DNA from: Desulfofustis sp.
GTDB taxonomy: Bacteria > Desulfobacterota > Desulfobulbia > Desulfobulbales > Desulfocapsaceae
Assembly: GCA_029287755.1 (NCBI GenBank)
Contig: JARFQM010000342.1
Location: forward strand, 1-5,115
Length of the DNA stretch: 5,115 nt
Direction: 5' to 3'
Positions 1-5,115 of the stretch are shown here, one piece after another. The notes below the pieces were generated by a model, which made no database searches, was not told the DNA's origin, and worked only from the letters and a program-made list of their open reading frames with translations. The position numbers and the translations under genes are program-made. Within the stretch, counting starts at the first letter, position 1. Every line of letters begins with the position of its first letter.

Positions 1-273
1 ATGGTCCGCAGCTGTGCCCGGATCCACGCGTCCACTCTCAAGAAGCCGGGACTGCTCGCCTTCACCTTCGACACTCCAGACGCTTAGGCTCGCATACGAG
101 AAGACGATCGGGTCAGTCGTCCCGATCTTGACCACCTGGCACCAGGCCGGCAGGTCGACTGCGTTGTCAGTCACGCGGACGGCAGCAGCGAAACATTCAA
201 ACTCAACCACACCTATAACGCAGCGCAGGTTGAGTGGTTCAAGGCCGGCTCGGCACTCAATCTGCTGGCCTGA
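1..273 (+). CDS. acn: aconitate hydratase (aconitase), C-terminal end only, interrupted by an in-frame TAG
   Basis: Aconitase interconverts citrate and isocitrate in the cytoplasmic TCA cycle using a [4Fe-4S] cluster. Only the last 90 codons are visible; the gene begins left of the window, so the ATG at 1 is probably internal. Reading frame 1 gives ARIHASTLKKPGLLAFTF, matching the mitochondrial-type aconitase stretch ARIHETNLKKQGLLPLTF. The end, LNHTYNAAQVEWFKAGSALN, matches [20 protein letters not shown] of the same family. This is the tail of the swivelling domain 4; the cluster ligands and catalytic residues lie upstream, outside the window. Codon 29 (85-87) is TAG where the family has Tyr, yet homology continues in the same frame for 61 more codons to a TGA at 271-273. 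It is therefore not a frameshift. Either the base is wrong, the gene is a recent pseudogene, or TAG is read through. mutL follows after 46 nt on the same strand. Family assignment is sure; functional status is not. Confidence 0.85.
85..87 (+). other. in-frame amber codon (TAG) inside the aconitase reading frame
   Basis: The codon order around it is GAC GCT TAG GCT CGC. Aligned to mitochondrial aconitase (ADPADYNKI against DTPDA-stop-ARI), the TAG falls exactly on the tyrosine column. TAC or TAT to TAG is a single-base change. Protein homology is intact on both sides in one frame, so no insertion or deletion is needed to explain it. Whether it is an error, a mutation or a decoded codon cannot be settled from this sequence. 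Confidence 0.8.
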
Positions 274-319
274 TCGGTGCGCTCGGCTCGCCACAGCACG
301 GTTGGGGCGCGGTGATTAG

Positions 320-2161
320 ATGGCCAAGATCCGAATCCTGCCAGAGCACCTGGCCAATCAGATTGCCGCCGGTGAGGTGGTCGAACGCCCCGCCTCGGTG
401 GTCAAGGAACTTCTGGAGAACAGCCTCGATGCCGGGGCCGACCGGATCGAGGTGGAAATCGAGGGCAGCGGCACCCGTCTTATCCGTATCGCCGACAACG
501 GCGAAGGGATGGATGAGGACGATGTGCTGATGAGCTTCGAGCGCCACGGCACCTCGAAGATCACCAAGGATGAGAGTGTGTTCGAGGTCAAAAGTCTCGG
601 CTTCAGAGGCGAAGCGATTCCCTCCATCGCTTCGGTCTCGATTATGAATATCATCTCCAGGCGCCGGGAAGATGAGCTGGGTACCGCCGCCTACAGCTCC
701 TTCGGCTCGATCAAGAAAGTGCATGAAACGGGAGCCGCTGCCGGCACCATCATAGAGGTCAAGAACCTGTTCGGCAACACTCCGGCCCGCAAGAAATTTC
801 TGCGCACTGCGCGAACCGAACTCTCCCATATCGACGACACCGTGAAGAGCTACGCCCTGGCCCGGCCCGATGTGGCCTTCTCTCTGAGTGTCAACGGCCG
901 GCAAACGATTCACTTCGATCAGGATCTGGACCTGGCCCAGCGCTTGGCCCATCTGTTGAAATTCAAGGATCCCTGCATCAAGGTCGACAGCGGCCCGCCC
1001 GGTCCCGACGGGGTCAGGGTCAGCGGCCTGCTGGTGCCGCCGGAATCGACCCAGCCGGTGGCCGCCAGGCTGCGGCTCTTTGTCAACAACCGGGTGATCA
1101 AGGACCGCCTTCTGGGTCATGCCGTCAACGAGGGACTGCGCTCATTCATGCTCAAGGGCCGCTACCCGGCCGGGGTCATCAAGCTCGACCTGCCGCCCGC
1201 AAGCGTCGACGTCAACGTCCATCCGGCCAAACACGAAGTACGATTCAAGGACAGTCGCTCCATACATCGGCTGGTCAGCAGCGCAGTCAGAGAGGCCATG
1301 CTGGCCAGCCAGCAGCCGCTGCGCGAGCACATTTTTGCCCAGGCAGTTTCAGTCCAGTCCGCACCTGAACCTCGCCACGACGTGCAGCCGCCAGCGCACG
1401 ATTCCCCGCTATCCCCCGCTGCCGCGCCGCCGCACCCGCCCACCCAGAAGTCGATGTATAATGCAGCGCCTCCCCCTGCGCCCCCCCATGGTCTGGCCGA
1501 AGAAGAGCAGAATTTTGCTGCACACCGGCGATCCGCCGGCCCTTTCTATCCCCCAGCGGATATGCACGCGTCCCCGGTCCAGGTTGAGAACCTGGTCGTG
1601 GTCGGCAGTTTCCACGATCTCTACATTTTCTGCCGCAACGGCGACAACCTGATCGTCATCGACCAGCATGCCGCGCACGAACGGCTGCTTTACGAGGATT
1701 TTAAAAAACAATACTTGCAGGGGAGGATCGCATCCCAGAACCTGCTTTTTCCGGTCACCCTGGAACTCACCGTTTACCAGTCGCAATTGGTGGAGGCCAA
1801 TTTGGATCAACTGGAGACCATGGGGTTTGCGGTGCGAGATTTCGGGGCCACGACCTGGGTATTGAGCGGGGTGCCCGCACTTGCCGGGAGCGGCTCCCCG
1901 CAAGATCTGTTCCTTGAAATCCTGGAGCGGTTCGGCAGTGAGGGAGGAAGCGGCGGCGGCGGCGACCGTTTGGAGTATATCCTTTCCACCATGGCCTGCA
2001 AGGCGGCGGTCAAATCGGGGGATGCGCTGTCGGGCCCGGAAATAAAAGCCCTGCTCGAGCGCATGGTGAGGGCCGACCTGTTCAGCCATTGCCCCCATGG
2101 CAGGCCGGTGGTGAAAGTCTTCAGCCCCGGGGAAATCAAGAAATGGTTTCAGCGCACATGA
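320..2161 (+). CDS. mutL: DNA mismatch repair protein MutL, endonuclease type
   Basis: MutL couples MutS mismatch recognition to strand incision in cytoplasmic post-replicative repair. The 613-residue length is normal for the family. The N-terminal GHKL ATPase shows ANQIAAGEVVERPASVVKEL (12-31), the N-box ENSLDAGAD (33-41), DNGEGM (59-64) and GFRGEAIPSI (94-103). A Pro/Ala-rich linker spans about 345-415. The C-terminal dimerisation domain holds the nuclease metal-site motif DQHA(X2)E(X4)E as DQHAAHERLLYE (448-459), ACK (559-561) and CPHGRP (591-596), ending in FQRT. These mark the strand-nicking MutL of bacteria that lack MutH, unlike E. coli MutL. The start is fixed because the codon immediately upstream (317-319) is an in-frame TAG and the protein begins with the canonical MutL N-terminus. 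The ribosome site is weak (GGGG at 304-307, GG at 311-312). The stop overlaps the next gene's ATG (ATGA). Confidence 0.98.
   Translation: MAKIRILPEHLANQIAAGEVVERPASVVKELLENSLDAGADRIEVEIEGSGTRLIRIADNGEGMDEDDVLMSFERHGTSKITKDESVFEVKSLGFRGEAIPSIASVSIMNIISRRREDELGTAAYSSFGSIKKVHETGAAAGTIIEVKNLFGNTPARKKFLRTARTELSHIDDTVKSYALARPDVAFSLSVNGRQTIHFDQDLDLAQRLAHLLKFKDPCIKVDSGPPGPDGVRVSGLLVPPESTQPVAARLRLFVNNRVIKDRLLGHAVNEGLRSFMLKGRYPAGVIKLDLPPASVDVNVHPAKHEVRFKDSRSIHRLVSSAVREAMLASQQPLREHIFAQAVSVQSAPEPRHDVQPPAHDSPLSPAAAPPHPPTQKSMYNAAPPPAPPHGLAEEEQNFAAHRRSAGPFYPPADMHASPVQVENLVVVGSFHDLYIFCRNGDNLIVIDQHAAHERLLYEDFKKQYLQGRIASQNLLFPVTLELTVYQSQLVEANLDQLETMGFAVRDFGATTWVLSGVPALAGSGSPQDLFLEILERFGSEGGSGGGGDRLEYILSTMACKAAVKSGDALSGPEIKALLERMVRADLFSHCPHGRPVVKVFSPGEIKKWFQRT
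2129..2145 (+). promoter_or_regulatory. candidate ribosome binding site and alternative start for the 3D lipoprotein gene
   Basis: GGGGA at 2129-2133 lies 9 nt before an in-frame ATG at 2143-2145, inside the mutL 3' end. No comparable site precedes the ATG at 2158. If 2143 is used, the protein gains five residues (MVSAH) and the overlap with mutL becomes 19 nt. If 2158 is used, initiation would rely on translational coupling to the mutL stop. The sequence alone does not decide. Confidence 0.4.
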
Positions 2162-2721
2162 GCACGGGCTCGGTGGGGGAAAAATTCTCTAGGACTCTGC
2201 TGCCGGTTGTCTTCGTTCTGCTGCTGGCAGCCGGCGGCTGCGCGACTAAGAAGCCGGTGGGCAAACTGATGGAAGTGACTGCCTATTGCGGCTGTTCGGT
2301 GTGCTGCAGTTGGGAGCGGGGCAGCTGGACCTGGTTGAAACTCGATTTCTGGAACCGTTATGTCAGCGCCGGCCCCCAGAAAGGCCTGCCCTACAGCGGC
2401 AACACCGCAAGCGGCAGCGAGCCTCAGGAACCGGTACCCGGTCTGTTTTCCGCCGACAGCCTCTATAATCCATGGATGATTCCGGTGCGCACCATCCTCT
2501 TCCCCTGGTACCTGGTTCCGCAGGACGGCACCATCGCCGCCGACACTGCCTTTTATCCGTTCGGGACCAGGATGTACGTACCCGGTTACGGCTGGGGCAC
2601 CGTTGCAGACCGCGGCGGGGCCATCAAGGGACCGGACCGCATAGATATTTTTTACAACACCCATAGCGAAGCCCTGCAATGGGGCCGGCAAAGGGTCCAG
2701 GTGACCATCGAGTACCCCTGA
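2158..2721 (+). CDS. 3D (three-Asp) domain lipoprotein, probable envelope protein
   Basis: This 187-residue protein begins with a signal peptide: a basic N-terminus, a hydrophobic run LLPVVFVLLLAAGG (14-27), and a lipobox ending in Cys28. It is therefore probably a lipid-anchored periplasmic or outer-membrane protein. The mature part has a cysteine cluster VTAYCGCSVCCSW (40-52), TASGS (83-87), and a clear 3D domain: GTIAADT (124-130), YPFGTRMYVPGYGWGTVADR (133-152), GGAIKG (153-158), DRIDIFYNTHSEALQWGR (160-177). The three family aspartates are D129, D151 and D163. This double-psi beta-barrel fold is shared with MltA and YabE/Rpf-like proteins that act on peptidoglycan; enzymatic activity here is unproven. 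A stretch of about 36 residues rich in Trp, Tyr and Pro (88-123) sits between the TASG and GTIAAD motifs. The start at 2158 was chosen for the ATGA coupling with mutL; an in-frame ATG at 2143 with GGGGA 9 nt upstream is a real alternative. Confidence 0.88.
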   Translation: MSTGSVGEKFSRTLLPVVFVLLLAAGGCATKKPVGKLMEVTAYCGCSVCCSWERGSWTWLKLDFWNRYVSAGPQKGLPYSGNTASGSEPQEPVPGLFSADSLYNPWMIPVRTILFPWYLVPQDGTIAADTAFYPFGTRMYVPGYGWGTVADRGGAIKGPDRIDIFYNTHSEALQWGRQRVQVTIEYP

Positions 2722-2727
2722 GCTTAC

Positions 2728-2733
2728 TATAAT
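2728..2733 (+). promoter_or_regulatory. possible -10 element (TATAAT) just upstream of trmFO
   Basis: A perfect TATAAT sits in the 24-nt gap between the lipoprotein stop and the trmFO ATG, which is locally AT-rich in GC-rich surroundings. Transcription would start around 2739-2742, leaving only a few nucleotides before the ATG at 2746. No convincing -35 hexamer is present at 16-18 bp; GTGACC at 2701-2706 is 21 bp away, which is too far for sigma-70. This is a weak call that could be chance. Confidence 0.3.
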
Positions 2734-2745
2734 TTAAACGCGACA

Positions 2746-4059
2746 ATGAATGAAGTGATGATAATCGGCGGCGGGCTGGCCGGCTGTGAAGCTGCCTGGC
2801 AGCTTGCCCGACGGGGCTGCGGGGTGAAGCTTTTCGACATGAAGCCGCACAAGTTCAGCCCGGCGCATGAGTCGGAGCAGCTGGGCGAGCTGGTCTGCTC
2901 CAATTCGCTGCGCTCGGCCGATCCTCACTCGGCGGTCGGACTGCTCAAAGAAGAGATGCGGAGCCTCGATTCACTGATCATAAAAAGTGCGGACCAGACC
3001 GCCGTTCCGGCAGGCAGAGCGCTGGCCGTCGACCGGGAGCTGTTCGCCCGGACGATTACCGCCACCCTGGCCAACCATCGACTGGTCACCGTCGTTCGAG
3101 AGGAAATCACGGCCTTGCCAGAAAACAAGAACGGCTTTACCATCCTTGCCACCGGCCCCCTCACGTCCGAGCCGCTGGCCCAGAGCCTGGCCGAGTTCAC
3201 CGGGATGTCGCGGCTCTATTTCTACGATGCCATCGCACCGATTCTCCATACCGAATCGCTCGACCTGGAGATCATCTACCAGAAATCACGCTACGACGAC
3301 GGTCCGGGAGACTATCTCAACTGCCCACTGGACGAGGCCGACTATCTGCACTTCATCAACAGCCTCAACACAGCCCGCTGCATGCCCCTGCGTAATTTCG
3401 AAGAAGTCAAATATTTCGAGGGCTGCCTGCCCATCGAGGTGATGAGCAGCCGGGGCGTCGACACCCTGCGCTACGGTCCGATGAAACCGGTGGGGCTGGA
3501 GAACCCGCGCACCGGCGAGCTGCCCCATGCGGTGGTCCAGCTGCGCAAGGAGAATCGACAGGGCACGCTTTACAATATGGTTGGTTTCCAGACCAAGCTG
3601 ACCCATGGCGAGCAGCTAAGAATATTCCGCCGCCTGCCCGGCCTCGAAAAGGCTGAATTTGCCCGCTTCGGCTCAATCCATCGAAACACCTTCATCTGCG
3701 CCCCGGAGGTTCTGCTGCCCACCCTGCAGTCAAAAAAGAATCCCGCCCTGCTGGTGGCCGGTCAGCTGTCAGGGGTCGAGGGGTACGTGGAATCGGCCGC
3801 CATGGGGCTGCTGGCCGGCATCAACGCGGCCAGGCTGGGGCACAGCCAAGAGCCGCTCAGCCCACCGCCGCACACCGCGCTGGGGGCGCTCTGCGCTCAT
3901 CTGACCGACTCGGACCCGAGTCATTTTCAGCCGTCAAACGTCAATTTCGGACTCTTTCCGGCCTGGGAGAAAAAGGTGGCCAAACGGCACCGTGGGCAAA
4001 TCAGAGCGCAGCGCTCCCGAGCGGCTCTGAGAGAGTGGGTCGAAGCGCACCGGGTTTAA
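2746..4059 (+). CDS. trmFO: methylenetetrahydrofolate--tRNA-(uracil-5-)-methyltransferase TrmFO
   Basis: TrmFO (formerly Gid) makes 5-methyluridine at position 54 of the tRNA T-loop, taking the methylene group from 5,10-methylenetetrahydrofolate and reducing it with FADH2. It is a cytoplasmic flavoprotein. The 437-residue length is typical. The N-terminus VMIIGGGLAGCEAAWQLA (4-21) is the FAD-binding GxGxxG Rossmann motif. Other family blocks are GELVCSNSLRS (47-57), YFEGCLPIEVMSSRGVDTLR followed by YGPMKPVGL, GVEGYVESAAMGLLAGINAA (343-362), and NVNFGLFP (398-405). C51 and C227 align with the two functional cysteines known from B. subtilis TrmFO (C53 and C226). The start at 2746 gives the usual short lead before the Rossmann strand; there is no Shine-Dalgarno sequence before it, and Met5 (2758) is a less likely alternative. 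The gene follows the lipoprotein gene by 24 nt and ends before a hairpin terminator. Confidence 0.98.
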   Translation: MNEVMIIGGGLAGCEAAWQLARRGCGVKLFDMKPHKFSPAHESEQLGELVCSNSLRSADPHSAVGLLKEEMRSLDSLIIKSADQTAVPAGRALAVDRELFARTITATLANHRLVTVVREEITALPENKNGFTILATGPLTSEPLAQSLAEFTGMSRLYFYDAIAPILHTESLDLEIIYQKSRYDDGPGDYLNCPLDEADYLHFINSLNTARCMPLRNFEEVKYFEGCLPIEVMSSRGVDTLRYGPMKPVGLENPRTGELPHAVVQLRKENRQGTLYNMVGFQTKLTHGEQLRIFRRLPGLEKAEFARFGSIHRNTFICAPEVLLPTLQSKKNPALLVAGQLSGVEGYVESAAMGLLAGINAARLGHSQEPLSPPPHTALGALCAHLTDSDPSHFQPSNVNFGLFPAWEKKVAKRHRGQIRAQRSRAALREWVEAHRV

Positions 4060-4067
4060 CGGACACG

Positions 4068-4100
4068 GGGGACACGACAGGTATCGCGTCCCCATTTTAT
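4068..4100 (+). terminator. probable intrinsic terminator after trmFO
   Basis: GGGGAC (4068-4073) pairs with GTCCCC (4088-4093). After one A/C mismatch the stem continues as CGA (4075-4077) with TCG (4084-4086), closing a six-base loop CAGGTA. The sequence ATTTTATTGTT follows directly. This is the shape of a rho-independent terminator for the rightward genes, starting 8 nt after the trmFO stop. The T-run lies within the stop codon region (4097-4099) of the convergent minus-strand gene. Read on the minus strand the stem is not followed by a T-tract, so it serves mainly the plus strand. Confidence 0.65.
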
Positions 4101-5115
4101 TGTTCCTGCTCTCTAAAACTCCAATAGGGGTATTCAAGCTGGTAGGCGGCTACCAGACCGGGACTGTGTTCCCTGCTGGCCACCAGCCAGAGATGGGCGC
4201 TTCGGTCTGCAGCGGAGGTGATTTTCTGGGCGTCGGTCTCGGGGTAGAGCACGAGGGCGTTGTCGGCACTGTACTCGATATCTCCCGAGCCTTTGAAGAT
4301 GCCCATATGCGGGGTTTCGTCATAGGCTCCGCGATCTCCCCTGGTGAGTTCGGAGATGATCAGAAACGACACCTGGTGTTCGTCCCTGATCGATTCGAAC
4401 TGCCGGAGCCAGGCGTCGATGCCGGTGCGGCGTTCGCTGAAATCCTTGAAGGGCAGCTTGTGCAGGCTGTCGATAATGACCACGCAATAATCCTGCTGGG
4501 TTTCATGCCTGATGAAGTCGATGTGCCGTCTCATGATTTCCGGACTCAGGGCGCGGTCGTTGACCACCCTGAAATGGTTCAGCATTTTTCTGAACTGGCC
4601 GTGAGCCTGTTCATAACGCTGCCGCTCCTCGCCGGAGAAATCATCTTCCACCAGTTTCCCGCCCTCGATGCGGCTCAGCCTGATCATCGTCCGCTGATAG
4701 ATTTTCTGACGCCCGTTCTCAAAATCGTAGTAGATCACCGGCACCCCCCGGCTCGCCATTTCAGTGCCGATCTGAATCATAAAGCAGGATTTGCCCGCCT
4801 TGGGCGGCCCACCGAACACATTGAGGCCGTGAATGCCTTTGAGGCTCTGGTCCAGGACCTTAAAACCCGATCTCAAGTTGGCATAGCCATCACTTTTCTG
4901 GCTCTTAATCTGTTCGAAAAAGCGGTCATGCTCGCGGCGGGGACTGGCAAAGGGTGAAAAGGCCTTGGAATTGCGGGCCATGGCAATGACCGAGGCGCGG
5001 AACTTGGTGCCCTTGTCGCGGGCCAGCTGCCAGAGGTTATAGTTGCGCGGCAGACCTGCAGGCCAGTTCAGCAATCGCACCTTGTAGCCAATACGGCTGG
5101 CCAGCACCCGCGCTC
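4097..5115 (-). CDS. DnaB/RecA-fold ATPase, putative primase-helicase C-terminal part, 5' end outside window
   Basis: The frame is open from the right edge (5115) to a TAA at 4097-4099, so the N-terminus is missing; the GTG at 5107 is probably internal. Numbered from that codon, about 336 residues are visible. A core like the DnaB C-terminal helicase domain shows Walker A GPPKAGKS (100-107), YYDFEN with the likely catalytic E130 in the place of DnaB's FSLEM, Walker B VVIIDS (D223), ISELTRGDRG (251-260) with GSGDIEYSADNALVLYP (273-289) in the position of the DnaB H3 loop, and LVASREHSPG (308-317), where R312 aligns with the DnaB arginine finger. The visible N-terminal part, KVRLLNWPAGLPRNYNLWQL (9-28), resembles the end of a toprim domain, which would make this a toprim-helicase like T7 gp4 or Twinkle; that is inference. 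Likely role: ATP-driven ring helicase acting on DNA. It is convergent with trmFO, so it belongs to another transcription unit. A KaiC/RadA-like ATPase of other function remains possible. Confidence 0.8.
   Translation of the reverse strand, partial: ARVLASRIGYKVRLLNWPAGLPRNYNLWQLARDKGTKFRASVIAMARNSKAFSPFASPRREHDRFFEQIKSQKSDGYANLRSGFKVLDQSLKGIHGLNVFGGPPKAGKSCFMIQIGTEMASRGVPVIYYDFENGRQKIYQRTMIRLSRIEGGKLVEDDFSGEERQRYEQAHGQFRKMLNHFRVVNDRALSPEIMRRHIDFIRHETQQDYCVVIIDSLHKLPFKDFSERRTGIDAWLRQFESIRDEHQVSFLIISELTRGDRGAYDETPHMGIFKGSGDIEYSADNALVLYPETDAQKITSAADRSAHLWLVASREHSPGLVAAYQLEYPYWSFREQEQ

Noticed and set aside
1..87. A frameshift, rather than a stop codon, as the cause of the aconitase interruption
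   Set aside because: The aconitase homology stays in the same frame before and after the TAG, with matching residue spacing, so no insertion or deletion is needed.
85..87. Selenocysteine readthrough at the interrupted aconitase codon
   Set aside because: The codon is TAG, not TGA, and the family has Tyr rather than Cys there.
14..319. Plus-strand open frame of 101 codons at the left edge
   Set aside because: Frame 1 across the same stretch matches aconitase on both sides of the TAG; this frame is Ser/Thr/Arg-rich with no similarity to anything known.
257..1120. Minus-strand open frame of 287 codons opposite the mutL 5' half
   Set aside because: It mirrors the conserved ATPase domain of mutL and shows no domain of its own; it is a GC-driven shadow.
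1409..2098. Minus-strand open frame of 229 codons opposite the mutL 3' half
   Set aside because: Antisense to the MutL linker and nuclease domain, with low-complexity Arg/Gly-rich ends typical of shadow frames.
2149..2691. Minus-strand open frame of 180 codons opposite the lipoprotein gene
   Set aside because: The plus strand has a lipobox and a complete 3D domain; the antisense frame has no coherent motif.
4060..4096. Attachment site or small RNA between the two convergent genes
   Set aside because: The gap is only 37 nt and is explained by a terminator hairpin; no tRNA-like or duplicated core sequence is visible.
4100..4957. Long plus-strand open frame of 285 codons opposite the helicase gene
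   Set aside because: It lies wholly antisense to a gene with clear Walker motifs, its translation has no recognisable domain, and long antisense frames are common in GC-rich DNA.

Overview
The window (5,115 bp, GC-rich) is bacterial chromosomal DNA that is almost fully coding. It holds one rightward gene block, then a convergent gene on the minus strand that runs off the right edge. Order: 3' end of an aconitase gene (1-273, +), mutL (320-2161, +), a 3D-domain lipoprotein gene (2158-2721, +), trmFO (2746-4059, +), a hairpin terminator (4068-4100), and a DnaB/RecA-fold ATPase gene (4097 to the right edge, -). No rRNA, tRNA, CRISPR array, insertion sequence or integrase is visible, and there is no gene-free stretch longer than 50 bases.

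The organism cannot be named securely. The lipobox protein implies a lipoprotein-sorting envelope. MutL is the endonuclease type found in bacteria without MutH, and TrmFO is the folate/FAD-dependent tRNA methyltransferase common in Firmicutes, delta-proteobacteria and several other phyla. With the high GC, I lean towards a Desulfobacterota/delta-proteobacteria-like Gram-negative; this is inference.

The four rightward genes are tightly packed (46-nt gap, 4-nt overlap, 24-nt gap) and probably form a transcription unit ending at the hairpin after trmFO. Their functions (TCA cycle, mismatch repair, cell envelope, tRNA modification) are housekeeping and not obviously related. A perfect TATAAT just before trmFO suggests it may also have its own, nearly leaderless, transcript.

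The most unusual observation is an in-frame TAG at 85-87 inside the aconitase gene, exactly where family members have a tyrosine, with clear aconitase sequence in the same frame on both sides. It may be a sequencing error, a nonsense mutation, or amber decoding. None of the five genes with a visible stop uses TAG. The second point of interest is the DnaB-like ATPase with a possible toprim-like tail at the right edge, which resembles a primase-helicase of a mobile or phage-like replicon. I see no complete undescribed system in the window.
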